From assembly GCA_015179045.1 (NCBI GenBank), contig WHUZ01000068.1, forward strand, positions 186,001 through 250,000: a stretch of DNA of 64,000 nt, in the 5' to 3' direction. Below the pieces are notes generated by a model, which worked only from the letters and a program-made list of their open reading frames with translations, was not told where the DNA came from and made no database searches. Each line of letters opens with the position of its first letter. The first letter of the stretch is position 1. Both the position numbers and the translations under genes were made by a program. Positions 54,180 through 64,000 of the stretch are shown here, one piece after another. Source of the DNA: Kalaharituber pfeilii (Eukaryota > Ascomycota > Pezizomycetes > Pezizales > Pezizaceae).

Positions 54180-54645
54180 GCAATCAGCAGGCCTGCTATC
54201 CATTGCACCGAAAGGTAGGTCAGCAGTGGTGCACGCTGCCGTCAGTTGGACTATTTGAAGGTCTTCGGCTCCTTGTGGTAGTAGGACCTGGGGGGCTGTG
54301 TTGACCACCAGCCTGACACAGAAGCTTGCTGGGTGTAAGAGGGGGGATCTGCAGGGAAGCATTCATCGGATAGAAAAGTAAAGGAATATTATAGATGATT
54401 GTAGATTGATCGGAATGAACTATGTCTCATTGTGAGGATCCCGAGGAGCCGTGCTGCGTGCAGCGGAGGTATAATCGAAGATGGATGTCACGGCCTACCC
54501 AGTAAGGGGGATATCCACCCATTGACCTGTAAAGCTTCTAGTGAGCATTCGGCCTGATCAACCGATAGCTACAGTCTGGCAATGAAACATGGGTCGGGCA
54601 CGGATGTGTATTGCAAGGATCTGACTACATGGTCATAGTACAGTG
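54180..54645. other. Interval without a supported gene
   Basis: No coding signal or element ends recognised. Confidence 0.4.
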
Positions 54646-54755
54646 TCAGCCACCGGACGGACCTCTAGGAGCAAAGCCACCGAATGGACCTCCAGGAGCA
54701 GAGCCACTGAACGGACCTCCAGAAGCAGAGCCACCGGATGGACCTCTAGATGAGG
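54646..54755. repeat. 27-bp tandem repeat (about 4 units)
   Basis: Units of CCACCGRAYGGACCTCCAGG/AGCAGAG repeat in frame. On the minus strand they would encode GGSASGGPFSGSAPGGPFGG-type repeats, in a short open frame (54831-54646) with no start context. Confidence 0.65.
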
Positions 54756-54789
54756 CGAGGCAGTGGCCGAGGGATATCCATAGATAGAA

Positions 54790-54990
54790 TGTTACGATAT
54801 CATAGCAAGTTAGACAATGGATGGAAGGCATGCAGGATTGATTATATATTGACTATAAGAAATTTCAGCAAGTGCTGCCCTCTCAACGGTCAAGAACCAG
54901 GTGTTGTCCTAAGTTACACCCTGTTAGAGATCTACAGTAATGTCGGAGTGTCGGAGGTGTCGGATATCAGAGAGGTCCGTGATAAAGGGT
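54790..54990 (-). repeat. LTR-like fragment
   Basis: TGTTACGATATCATAGCAAG.. to GTTGTCCTAAGTTACACC is the inverse of the 50573-50728 repeat. No duplication found. Confidence 0.4.
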
Positions 54991-55559
54991 GGTAAGGGCC
55001 CGAGAGCAACCTCATGCTCTATGTATATAGGTGTATTACTTTGGCTACTCTCTCTACGAAGGAATAACAATCATCTCTTTCTACCCAAAAGCTCAACACA
55101 CCCTCATATTTACTATATCATCGTAGAAACCGTAAAATGGAGAGCTAAAGTGGCTATAGTGAACGATGTTAATGCTTCGAAGCCTGAGCCACTGACGAAG
55201 GGAGACGGAGCATAAGCAAGGAATAGAAAGCTGTTGATGCGTGCGTCAGTGAAGGTTCATTGGTAAAGCCTGAATGATGCGGGTGAAGGTTGTAGTATAC
55301 TAGTAGTGGCCATGTTGACAGGATATATCGTGCATCTCATGCCAAGCCGTGGCTTTAAGCGGCTAGTGGCTAGCATGAGACTGCTCGGCTGGAAACTTTG
55401 GCCGTTAACAGCTTCGTTACTGATAGGACGGCGAGGCAGGTCACGGCGCAGAGGCGGGTTACCAAATTTTGCAGAATAGAAAACTAAATTATTTCCCTCA
55501 TAGTCTTAACGTTTTCATATTGCTACTTTCTCCACTTGTTCTAGGCACTTCAATAGTGC
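54991..55559. other. Interval without a supported gene
   Basis: No motif-bearing frame. Confidence 0.4.
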
Positions 55560-56957
55560 GAGGTTCGAGCGATGCAGAAGGTCAACTGGATCGCCGGAGT
55601 GGAGAGTGCGGAGACAGCTTTAGATGCGGCGCAGGCGAGGCTGGTGGCAAGGAGTATAGGGGATCCGGAGGGATGCGGGGATATCTGGACCGCGGACTTC
55701 AGGGGAGAAGGGGATGTGGAGGAGAGAGGCAGGGATTGGAGAGATTGGAGCATGGGATGGGCGATGCAGAAGAAGGACGGTTTCGAGTCGGTGGCAGGGA
55801 GGGTGCAGAGCACAGTTAGCTTCGTCATGCCGGAGGGGGTAGACGAGGTGTCATGGGGGGGGGGATGTGCGAGAACGGAGGTGGAAGAAGTGACGAGAGA
55901 AGGACGCAAAGGGGGAAGTGCGGAGGAGTAGGAGTCGTCAATCTTTTGGGCAACGCAAGGGGGGGAGGCGGTGTACACAGATGGTAGTATGAATGAGAAG
56001 GGGAGAGTGGGAGGGGGATTCTGGAAGTGGGACGGCGGGGGGGGAGAAGAAATGGGGGCGGGGGCAGCGGTGTGGGATGGGGAGGTGAGAGGGATGAGGA
56101 TGGGGATAGAGAAGGCGGTCCCAGCACCGGCGAACCTGGTCATCCTGACGGACTCACAGGCAGCAATCGCGGCGGTGAGGAAGGCGGGGAGACTGGGGAA
56201 AGCACGAACCGGAGACCTGAGGAGAGTGGTGGATGCAGTCGCGGAGAGAAAGAAAAAAGGGGGGGACGTCAAGCTGATGTGGGTGAAGGCGCACATCGGT
56301 ATCGCTGGCAACGAGGCAGCGGACGTCGAAGCGAAGAGGACGGCGGACAGGATCGGGAAGTCGGTGGTGACGGAAGGAGGGTTGCGCCAGAAGTGGAAAA
56401 AACTGCGCGCAGCGGAGAGGAGGGAGGTGGGGTACGGAGGGGGTGCAGTGATGAGGTGGGGCAGGGGGGCAGCCACTGCCTTCACCAGGTTGAGGACTGG
56501 GAAGGGGATGGGGAAGGAATGGGATATCAGAATAGGGAAGGCGGCAGAGGGGAGCAGGTGCGGGTGTGGAGAAAAGCAAACGGCGGACCACCTGGCGTTC
56601 AGGTGTGAGGAGGTAGAGTACCCGGAAGGATGGGGAAGGTGGCAGGATATTGACGAGAAGAAGTGGACGGCAGAGCAGGAGAACGGGGAGGCGGTGGATG
56701 TGCTGGGAGAGTTTTTTGGTTCGTTGAAGGTGTAGGGGGAGGGGGCGATTTTTCGTTTGTTCGAAGGTGGCGGTGGAGGAAAGTTGTAGTTATTTTAGTG
56801 CCTCGGGGAGGTGGGGCGGGGAGGGGTTGAGTTTTTCGTTTGTAGAGATGGTGGCGGAGGGGTTAGGTAGATAAGCCTGCCTCCAGACTTTGAGGGTTTA
56901 GACCCAGGGGCCCTGCCTTGGCGAACAGCTGCATGCGGGGTCACGTGAAATAAAAAA
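55560..56957 (+). pseudogene. 5'-truncated LINE (H2 type), best-preserved RNase H
   Basis: The frame 55572-55931 has IGDPEGCGDIWTADFRGEGD and STVSFVMPEGVDEVSWGG, the linker upstream of RNase H. The frame 55971-56735 is an uninterrupted RNase H with VYTDGSMNEKGRVGGGFW (Asp), VWDGEVRGMRMGIEKA (Glu), LVILTDSQAAIAAVRKAG (Asp) and LMWVKAHIGIAGNEAADV (His, Asp). It ends with CGCGEKQTADHLAFRC. Stop 56735, then a GC-rich 3'UTR, GGGTTTAGACCCAGGGGCCC, the H2 hairpin and a 7-A tail. It lacks RT and endonuclease, and a stop/shift separates linker and RNase H, so it is not autonomous. Confidence 0.85.
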
Positions 56958-56981
56958 AGGTTCGGGTATTGGAGACGTTGG

Positions 56982-56983
<2 letters not shown>

Positions 56984-57012
<29 letters not shown>

Positions 57013-57052
57013 ATCATTACTCGCGTGCCGCCCTAAAGGCTATGGCGAGAAA
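56984..57052 (-). mobile_element. H1 hairpin-only micro-insertion
   Basis: GACGTTGGTGA and GACTTTGGTGA (56973-56983, 57053-57063) enclose a T-tract, TTATCATTACTCGCGTGCCG and GGCTATGGCGAGAAA. Confidence 0.87.
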
Positions 57053-57282
57053 GACTTTGGTGAGGTATGCGGGGTGGTAGTGGTTGTATGTTGGAGTGGG
57101 TGGCGGCCAGTAGGTAGGTTATCGACGAGGTAGTAATTCCGACTTGTCATACCAACTCTCTTCCTTTCCAGTTTCCGACCCGGTAGAGACTCGACTACAT
57201 CAGGACAATGCCATAGCATACTTGGAGCATGGTGTTGGAACTCTAGCAAAAGTTGCCCACCTGGAGCTAGATCTGAGTGTTA

Positions 57283-57317
57283 TCGCCATAGCCCATAGGG
57301 CGGCAAGCGATTAATGG

Positions 57318-57349
<32 letters not shown>
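57283..57349 (+). mobile_element. H1 hairpin-only micro-insertion
   Basis: Exact 15-bp duplication TAGATCTGAGTGTTA (57268-57282, 57350-57364). It begins TCGCCATAGCCCATAGGGCG at the hairpin base, then TTAATGGTAT and 29 A. Confidence 0.94.
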
Positions 57350-57351
<2 letters not shown>

Positions 57352-57368
57352 GATCTGAGTGTTAGCTG

Positions 57369-57684
57369 TAGTGAGCGGCACGAGCCGAGCCAGCTCGAGC
57401 TCGACTGATCTTGAGCTCGAGCTCAAACGAGCCAAGATCATGCTAGTGTTTTTCTTGCCAGCTCGCTAAAATGCTTAGCCAGTGCAAGGTTCCATAAACT
57501 GTAAATACCTAATATAGTAATAATTAGAGACTTGGAGCTCATTCTGACCTACCAACAACAACTTCGAAATGCTCAATTTAGCTGATAGTAGTGAGAAAGA
57601 TGAAAATTTAGCTTAGTTTAGTTTAGTTTGTCAATATTATATATATAATCAATCTAGGCTCGAGCTAGCTCGTGCCGCTCACTA
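57369..57684. mobile_element. hAT-type MITE, TAGTGAGCRGCACGAGC family, copy 2
   Basis: 316 bp, closely related to 4938-5282. Flanks GTTAGCTG (57361-57368) and GTTCGCTG (57685-57692) are an 8-bp duplication with one mismatch. Confidence 0.85.
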
Positions 57685-57796
57685 GTTCGCTGGCATATTA
57701 AAAAAGAAAAAAAAGAGGGTTAGCTGAGCCGGTGTTTGAAGAGGGGTTTAACGTGTTTTAGGCTGCTACGCATAAGTTATTTACTGCTTTACCACT

Positions 57797-57857
57797 TTTT
57801 TTTTTTTTTTTTTTTAATCACGTGACCCCGCATGCAGCTATTCGCCATGGCAGGGCG
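57797..57857 (-). mobile_element. H2 hairpin-poly(A) insertion
   Basis: A T-tract and the complement of CCCTGCCATGGCGAATAGC..GGGGTCACGTGATT. No clear duplication. Confidence 0.72.
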
Positions 57858-57967
57858 CTTTTTTTGCATTACAGTGTCTAGGTGTACGCCATATACAGTG
57901 TGGTGCTTAAAGCTGGACAGCTGGCTATTTCTAGTACAATAGAACTACACACTTCACGGATATTAGC

Positions 57968-58189
57968 TTGTACCTAGTCTATGACGTACCCAGCCCCAAA
58001 ATTGGTATATTTCTGTTGCCAAGGACTAGGAATCTAAAGGAGCGGCCAATGTTGAGAGGCACGAATGTGCATATAGAGTTTTCTTACCTTACACGCACAT
58101 CAGCCCAGGTTGATCAGTTTCTACGAGCGGAATTACTTCATAAGAGGAAAAAAATAATCAAACAACGCGATGATGATGCCCGACGTTAA
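57968..58189 (+). other. Unrecognised coding-like frame
   Basis: LYLVYDVPSPKIGIFLLPRT and LTRTSAQVDQFLRAELLHKR, ending KIIKQRDDDARR-stop, reads like a protein C-terminus. No start codon fits and no family is recognised. It may be a gene remnant or a terminal exon. Confidence 0.3.
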
Positions 58190-58493
58190 GAACCCGGGGT
58201 CCAAATTTGATCCCTCGATGCTCACTTCCATTTCATTCATATTGGATGTAATATTACATTAATTCAGAGCTCATATCTATGCACCTTAGGTCTTCTGTGA
58301 ATTACTGTATAAAGTTCCTTGGTAACCAAAATAAAGTCGGAAAAGAATTTCGGCAATCAATAAAGTCACCATCCGCTCACGTCCCAGTCTCGCTAATCGA
58401 GACGGTGCAGTTATTACCTACTTTTCCTTATTTGCCAGTGCAGTAACATAGGAAAACAGAGAAAAGTTTCGACCCCTGGCTTCTCAATGACAT

Positions 58494-59321
58494 TTAATAC
58501 AATGCACGCCGCGAAAAATCAACTTGCGGGAGCCACTGCTGCAGCGCTCTTCCGCAGATTTGATAAGTAACAGTTATAATTGCAGCAATTGTACCCACAA
58601 TACCAATGACAATACCAGCAATCTCCGGATCTGAAAATTTCTTTCCACCCTTATCCGTGCCTGTGGAGGTTTCTGCATTGCTAGAAGTATCGGTCTTATC
58701 CGCCGGAACCTCGGTTGTTGAGCTTGAGGAACGCCGTGTAGTGGATATTGATAATCCCGATCCCGGCTGTGCATGTATAACGAATTAGTGATGTTCGGAG
58801 GAAGCAGATACTTTGATATTGCAATTGCCCTTCCCGCACATCTGCACACTGCAGACCGAGCTCACCGAGAAGTTGCATAGACCTGGTGAACAGTGTTGAT
58901 GTTTTCGCTTGTTGTCTGATCATTGTACTATGATTTAGTCGAAGCTACTTACACGCTCATACCCCTTCATCTGACAATACTGTATAAACAATTCCTCTGC
59001 AATTTCAGAATCAACGAGGTTGAAAGAGCATCCAAATCCACACGATCCTGCTTTGCGCTGTGCATCCTTCCATATTTTCGTGCTGCAGAGGCACTTGTTT
59101 GTCGCACAGCCGGAGGTGATAGTATTCCTGCAAGGGGAGTCCACAGAGCACCGGAGGAAGCAATTCGCTACGCATGTGGGATAAGCACTCCAATCCACAT
59201 CGAGATCTCGGAAGTTGATGGGGTCATCATTAAGTTCTTGTCCATAAGATAGCCCTATCAGGATGAAAACTAGTTGAAAGCTTAGGCTTAACCAGTGGCA
59301 TGTGCCCAAGTAAGGATTCAT
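58494..59321 (-). CDS. Cysteine-rich (CFEM-like) single-pass membrane protein
   Basis: Three exons: 59321-58955, 58882-58812 and 58766-58494, giving 236 residues. Intron 1 is GTGTAA..CACCAG and intron 2 is GTATCT..CACTAAT..ACAG. All phases agree. An N-terminal signal peptide (LSLSFQLVFILIGLSYGQ) leads to a Cys-rich ectodomain: YPTCVANCFLRCSVDSPC, CATNKCLCSTKIW, GSCGFGCSF and QYCQMKGYERLCNF, then CSVQMCGKGNCNIK. Spacing resembles CFEM domains, with extra cysteines. An S/T-rich stalk (STTRRSSSSTTEVPADK) is followed by a membrane helix, IAGIVIGIVGTIAAIITVTY, and a short tail ending FSRRALY. CFEM proteins bind haem or act as surface receptors in other fungi; the role here is inference. The gene is intact. 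Confidence 0.78.
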
Positions 59322-59464
59322 TATATGTATAGGTATAAACGTAGCTTGACCTGAGAGACTAAAGCGAAGTATGTGAAAAAATATACATCTCCATCGCTTG
59401 TCAGTAAAGTCGCAGCAGACAGTACATATATACTGTTACAAAGGCTACAGTGTCAGCTGTCAAC

Positions 59465-60151
59465 CAATGAATCCAACAGGCCGTGATCTGCATTGGACCT
59501 GATTCACATGAATCAGGCCAACTAGGCAACCAGGCCGGTCCAGACCACTCAGGTCGGTCCAGATCAACCAGGCCATTTGCGTAAATTCAAGCGATTTTAG
59601 AATTTAACCCAGGTGAATTAGATTTTAATAGTTCTGGATATTTCCACTATCAGTAATTGACAGTCGCCCATTAGGTATCATCATCGAAGAAGAATTGAGT
59701 CCCGTCTTTTGTATTGTCTGGAAGGTCCGCCATTTCTATAATATTTGTTAGTAAATATAAAGTGTGATACATACTTTTTTTTTATATATATATCATTACC
59801 CGCGTGCTACCCTGTGGGCTATGGCGAGGATTTAGGTACGTGATACATACTTAACTTAAGTTATAGACCGCTGCTGTTTAAAATTCTAGATATATGGAAG
59901 ATTCTACTCATTTAAATACTCAAACAATCTGGTAACTGCTGGCTCTAATTCACCTGGATAGCTGTGGAGGGATTCGTTTAATTAGCCTGAATAGCCTGAT
60001 TAGCCTGATTGTTTCAGGCCGCCTGGGCCGGTCCAGGCTGCCCTCACGGCCTGGCGTGATTGTTCAGGCCAGAGCAGGTCCAGAATTTCACGGTCCAGGC
60101 AAGTCCAGGCCTTCTGTTGGCCTGGCCTGGCCTGGCCTGTTGGATTCATTG
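59465..60151. mobile_element. hAT-type element (family G2), copy 2, with inverted core
   Basis: Ends CAATGAATCCAACAGGCC and GGCCTGTTGGATTCATTG; both outer arms align with 3220-3981 in the same orientation. The core (about 59575-59975) aligns only in reverse complement. It contains the micro-insertion 59776-59839. The target duplication is imperfect (CTGTCA shared). Confidence 0.75.
59776..59839 (-). mobile_element. H1 hairpin-poly(A) micro-insertion
   Basis: Exact 13-bp duplication GTGATACATACTT (59763-59775, 59840-59852). It has TATATATATATCATTACCCG and GGCTATGGCGAGGATTTAGG. Confidence 0.9.
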
Positions 60152-60224
60152 CACTGTCAGAGTCGAAGGCGGTGCACTTGCAGACATTTGGCTTGATGTA
60201 GTACAACTATGCGCTGATATGTTT

Positions 60225-60279
60225 TTTTTTTTTTTTTTTTATATCATTTATCGCTTACCGCCCTGTGGGCTATGGCGAT
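60225..60279 (-). mobile_element. H1 hairpin-only micro-insertion
   Basis: Exact 12-bp duplication GCTGATATGTTT (60213-60224, 60280-60291). 55 bp of T-tract, ATATCATTTATCGCTTACCG and GGGCTATGGCGAT, ending at the hairpin base. Confidence 0.92.
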
Positions 60280-60466
60280 GCTGATATGTTTGTTAATTGG
60301 TTGTTGTTCATGTAACACGAAGTAAAGTATCCCTTAGTGGGTGAGACATGCATAAATTTGTGACTGCAGCTAATTGTTTTAAACCTATCCATGTCAATCA
60401 GGACTCTCAGTTCGCAATCTCGAGCTCACGCAGCCAGTTAAAATGTACTCTACAGTTCCGCAACTA

Positions 60467-60675
60467 CTCGTTACTGGCATTTAGTGATGCAGGTGGGGCT
60501 GTTACGGCCGTGCGAGAAAAGCCCACCGGATCGGGGATGGATATTGCTACTGACGGGTATCTCCCATACAATATTGCTCCTAAAGTCAGGGAAATCCTCA
60601 GCCTCACCTGTTTACAGACCGCTCGCACGGCCTATAACTTGGTCCCCACCTGCATCACTAAATGCTGGTAACGAG
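60467..60675. mobile_element. TA-flanked MITE, copy 2
   Basis: CTCGTTACTGGCATTTAGTG and the inverse end CACTAAATGCTGGTAACGAG are flanked by TA (60465-60466, 60676-60677). The arms GGGGCTGTTACGGCCGTGCG extend the inverted match to about 50 bp. Related to 885-1096. Confidence 0.75.
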
Positions 60676-60677
60676 TA

Positions 60678-61830
60678 CAGATAGTGCATGGCGCTAAATC
60701 ACTAGAACTCACTACATTATTGTCATGAATTATGCTAACTACATCAGTTCTAATTGTGAGTCCGATGGAAATAACCAAAACAGACGTTATTTATAACAGA
60801 GTATTATATTACATGCAGCGAAAAGATAACAGGTTTGAGAACACGAAGCAGAAACTGGAGAGCTAGAAACCTGCAAACAAGATTACCTTTGATGAATTTC
60901 TGTATACAGTGGTGGGTGTCATGGCTACAGGAGGTATTGGTATGTAAGATGAGGATAGAGGTCAGCAAGTCTTGGGATAGGTACGTACTTAATTGCATAA
61001 CTTTATTATTTTTTTTAACTTGCATTTGACCTCTTCACAGTATCTTTGAGAATTCTCTGTGGCAGATACTTTTACTCCGTACAAAACGTTGATTTTGATA
61101 TCACACAGAGCATTTCTTAGCGCTTTTAGCATAGCGCCATCTGACACAGAAATTATGCATGTGTTACTCACCCAAGGGAAAACTAGCGAGAGGAACTTTT
61201 CTTTTTAATGCCAGCAAAAAATGCCCAGACTGTGTCTTAAGACAATACAGTAGTCCTGTAAACTATCCTGGTTAGAAAAGTGCGTCACATCCTAGAGTGA
61301 CGTGATCTCAACTATAAATTGCAACCAATAGATTTGTCCTTCGCTACTAACTTCTCAAATGTATAATATATATATATTTCGTTATTATCTTCTAATATAG
61401 AGACCTCTTTCTCCATTTACATGTATTTAACTCTTCAACTTAGAGAATTTATGTATTATTGTCTAATGTGGAATAAGATTCAGTTGCGACGTTTCAAGAT
61501 TTGGCGGTTCAGCCGCAAGCTAATGGGAGGCTCGAGAGCAGCCACCAGAACCCTCGAGACCACATGATGGGCTCGCCACAGAAAAAAGGGCAAGCCACTA
61601 GTGGGCACCACCAAGCCACAGCAGAGTCCCTCTCTAGTTGGTTTCCCGTTTGGGTGATCCCTTTCTGGTAGTCATGGGCAGGCGGCGAAGGGATGCTCAG
61701 TATATAGAAGGGGAGAGGGAGACGCTGGTACTCCCTCTCCAAGCCGCGTGAGTTGCGAAATCACCCACCCACCGACCCCGTTACCCCAGCGACTCGGGCC
61801 TCCGCGAGGGAGAGACTGGGGGGGTTATTC
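60678..61830. other. Interval without a supported gene
   Basis: Short frames only. 61650-61720 has TATATAGAAGGGGAGAGGG, a possible promoter-like stretch, but no gene follows that I can support. Confidence 0.4.
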
Positions 61831-61892
61831 GGTTTGCCCCTGCTTAGTCAGCGAAACGACTGACTAAGCATGGGCATTAGGGGCTGCAAACC
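61831..61892. other. Long two-part stem-loop
   Basis: Outer stem GGTTTGCCCC (61831-61840) pairs with GGGG (61880-61883) and CAAACC (61887-61892). Inner perfect 11-bp stem TGCTTAGTCAG (61841-61851) pairs with CTGACTAAGCA (61860-61870) around CGAAACGA. No RNA family recognised. Confidence 0.55.
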
Positions 61893-62135
61893 CCTTGAGC
61901 CGATTTCCAACCTAAAGAGCATGGATAGGACGCCTCCTCATTTGTTTTCCTTGTCTTTTTTCTGTCATGTATTCCACATAGCAATTCATGTTTGTTCGAA
62001 TCGAAGTAGCCGAGGACCATTAGCTCATTCTAATGCAATTTTTTTAATATTCTGGTATCGCTATGAGCGGGTCAGGGGGTACGGCCGACCATTGCTCACG
62101 AGCCGTGGGTCCTCTGCTGGGAGGTCACTGGGCAG

Positions 62136-62644
62136 TGTCAAAACATGACATCCGCTACCCGTATATTGCTGTTACTACTAGCCAGTAAAATATGTATTCG
62201 GACAGGGGTACTAATGCACAACTTGCGCTATGTCCGAATACATATTTTACTAGCTAGTAATAAATAAATTCTTTTCTGTTACTGTTACTAATAGATAGTT
62301 CTTTCTGACTGCTGTTTCGTCTGTTTATTGGTTAATGTTCTGTTCTTTCATTTAACATATCCATGACCTACACTACGTTGCCATTATGTTTATGAATCAT
62401 CATTCCGTGACTTCCGCACCTGCCTGATATGTTACACCTGCCTGTCTAGTCATGGTTCTGCAGTCACGTCATGCAATGCTCATCATGTATATAATCTTGA
62501 TTGTTCTGCATCTCTTTAATCAATCAGACTTATTGGACAGATCTTCTTTATTCCTACAGAGAAGCTCTCTCTTGTTTTTCCTACCTGACGAAGCCCTCCT
62601 CATTCTACGTGCGAAGCCGGAATTCCAAGGTCGACGTTAAGTCA
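62136..62644. mobile_element. Solo LTR, copy 2
   Basis: Starts TGTCAAAACATGACATCC and ends GACGTTAAGTCA; flanks GGCAG and GGCAA. It aligns with 49400-49991 but lacks part of the U3 tandem repeat and carries the foldback insert 62177-62258. Confidence 0.78.
62177..62258. mobile_element. 82-bp foldback MITE in LTR
   Basis: Perfect 21-bp arms at 62184-62204 and 62231-62251, starting AGTAAAATATGTATTCGG, around a 26-bp loop; absent from the sister LTR. Confidence 0.75.
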
Positions 62645-63050
62645 GGCAATTCGCCTCAAAGGGATACTTCGGGTTCTACTGTGTGGTGCCGTGTTGAGAG
62701 TATGTGCAAGTGCGAACGTACAAGCAAGGCGAGAACAACTGATGTCTATATGTATTAAATATAGTAGAAGGTGATCAGTAAGAACATAAAAGCAAGATAC
62801 GTAAAGAATAGTTGAAATTAAAGGAGAATTGAAGACAGGAATAACGCACCGACCACAACCTCCACAGAACGAGTTTTTGGAGCGACTTCGCAACCACAAT
62901 TGGATTACTCACGAACCTTACTTGGATCAGTAGTTTTCAGTACGCTGATTCTGGTAATCAGATTTTTATCCCAAAAAATTTTGTTTTTGCCACGTCGGCC
63001 ACACACAACGCGTCTTCTCTGACACGACGTAACTTACCCACGGAGTGGCC
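62645..63050. other. Interval without a supported gene
   Basis: Probably 5' flank or 5'UTR of the LINE ORF1 that follows; no feature recognised. Confidence 0.35.
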
Positions 63051-63054
63051 ACTG

Positions 63055-64000
63055 AGGAAATCGGTTTGTACCTGTTACTCCACTGCCACCAGCACCTACA
63101 CCTCCACCACCGCCACCACTAAACCAATCGATACCGCCACATGCTTGCCTACCATTGAACTTCAACTCCTCAGCCAAGGAATGGGCAGCCCAACTCCAAA
63201 AGACATCGCCAGCTTTTGTTTTAGACGTGATGCACAATCTTTTGTTTGAGATAGCGATAGCAGAAAGAGTAGATATTGAGGAGAGTTATGAGCTGGCACA
63301 TAAGTACTTTAAGAATATTCAACTCTCTATAAGTTCTATTTGCAAAAAGTACTATGGAGATAAGGAGTCAGACTCTACCAAACCAAACACATCTACTCCA
63401 CCTATGCGTAATGTGGATACGCAAATGGAGCGACCATCTTATGTGGAAGCAGCCGCCCAAACCTCCATATTGCAAAATGTGGCTACCCGAACAGAGCGAC
63501 CATCATATGCAGAAGCAGCTGCCCAAACCTCCACAGCTCCCTCGAAGATCAGGCCAGCCCCTCCCACTCCACCCAGTGTTAAGAAGAGAGACCCACCTGC
63601 CCGTGCCAAAGGAAAGATCACCTCTAGGGCCACTTCTACCACAACCTCGCCATCGCCCGTAGGGCGGCACGCGAGTGATGATATTAAAAAAAAAAAAAAA
63701 AAAAAAAAAACTTATATCACAAAGAGCAAGCCCCTTTTATCAGAAAAGCCAGAACTACGACCTGCCACTTCAACAATAGTAGTTCATGGAATAGCAGTGA
63801 CCAAGAGACTGGTGAATGTTCGGAAGTGGTTGGAGGGGGATAATGAATTGGGTACAAAAATCGCTGGGGCTCGATGGCTGTTGAAGCAAGAGAGGAGGAA
63901 GGGAATTGCGACTAGTTCAGTTGTTGTTTACCTGGAGGGGGCAGGTAGAACTAGTCAAATACCAGAGACTCTACGCATCGGAGGTAAGAAGTACAGATGG
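63055..64000 (+). pseudogene. LINE ORF1 (Gag-like), runs off window
   Basis: The open frame, without a visible ATG, starts PLPPAPTPPPPPPLNQ and continues FNSSAKEWAAQLQKTSPAF, LLFEIAIAERVDIEESYELA and SDSTKPNTSTPPMRN. It then has two similar units, RPSYVEAAAQTSILQNVATR and RPSYAEAAAQTSTAPSK. After the insert at 63646-63710 it reads VTKRLVNVRKWLEGDNELG, ARWLLKQERRKGIATSSVVV and LRIGGKKYRW. This is the ORF1 found truncated at 17.9, 19.4, 37.6 and 52.7 kb. It is the longest ORF1 here, interrupted once. Confidence 0.72.
63646..63710 (+). mobile_element. H1 hairpin-only micro-insertion in ORF1
   Basis: CTCGCCATCGCCCGTAGGGC..GCGAGTGATGATATT plus 25 A. Flanks ACTTCTACCACAA and ACTTATATCACAA match at 11 of 13 positions, a diverged duplication. 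Confidence 0.82.

Noticed and set aside
54646..54831. GGPFGG repeat frame as a silk- or cell-wall-like protein
   Set aside because: Only about four 27-bp units, no signal peptide or start context; more likely a tandem repeat that happens to be open.
49400..62644. The two LTR copies as ends of one 13-kb retrotransposon
   Set aside because: Each has its own flanking duplication (TGTAA; GGCAR), and the interval holds LINEs, MITEs and host genes but no LTR-element pol.

Overview
The window reads as a transposon-rich compartment of a filamentous ascomycete (Pezizomycotina) genome. The support is short fungal introns (GTAAGT or GTGAGT donors, CTAAC-type branch sites), a HET-domain gene, a secreted CBM1-GH43 hydrolase, a CFEM-like membrane protein, Tad1-like LINEs, hAT and MULE elements, and very AT/TA-rich blocks that resemble RIP-mutated relics. 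The species cannot be named from sequence alone.\n\nHost genes are few: an IRG-like GTPase (8652-9686, +); a CBM1-GH43 hydrolase (23220-21404, -); a repeat-containing C2H2 zinc-finger protein (from about 42655, +); a HET-domain protein (44099-46093, +); a two-exon OTT_1508-like deaminase (47243-48889, +); and a three-exon cysteine-rich single-pass membrane protein (59321-58494, -). The GTPase, HET and deaminase genes belong to families linked to intracellular conflict or self/non-self responses.\n\nThe rest is nested mobile DNA. 0-7 kb: degraded gag-like gene (-), a 1.95 kb TIR element, hAT-type MITEs, a three-level LINE nest. 10.3-13.2 kb: two LINE RNase H fragments with a hAT MITE and a solo LTR. 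13.8-15 kb: AT-rich relic. 15.2-17.3 kb: MULE with 9-bp target duplication. 17.6-21 kb: LINE ORF1-tail elements and a chimeric retrocopy. 23.6-28.1 kb: pogo/Fot1-like TA elements. 30.8-38 kb: several LINEs, one split by an 854-bp hAT. 38-42.3 kb: two copies of one TA-flanked element, one carrying a 1.9 kb element and a LINE fragment. 49.4-57.7 kb: solo LTR, two head-to-head LINEs, a further LINE and MITEs. 59.4-64 kb: hAT-type MITE, second solo LTR, LINE ORF1 running off the end.\n\nThe most unusual signal is a dispersed set of about 50 tiny A-tailed insertions. Each consists of little more than the terminal hairpin of a LINE 3' end plus poly(A). There are two hairpin types: H1, CTCGCCATAGCCC...GGGCGGCATGCGAG; and H2/H2b, CCCTGCCAT...GCGGGGTTACGTGA. 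Both share an outer stem, one bulged C and a short tail. About 30 copies have visible 8-15 bp target duplications, and many begin exactly at the hairpin base. One (20475-20840) carries 333 bp of the neighbouring GH43 gene joined to the H1 hairpin between 12-bp target duplications, which looks like a template-switch product.
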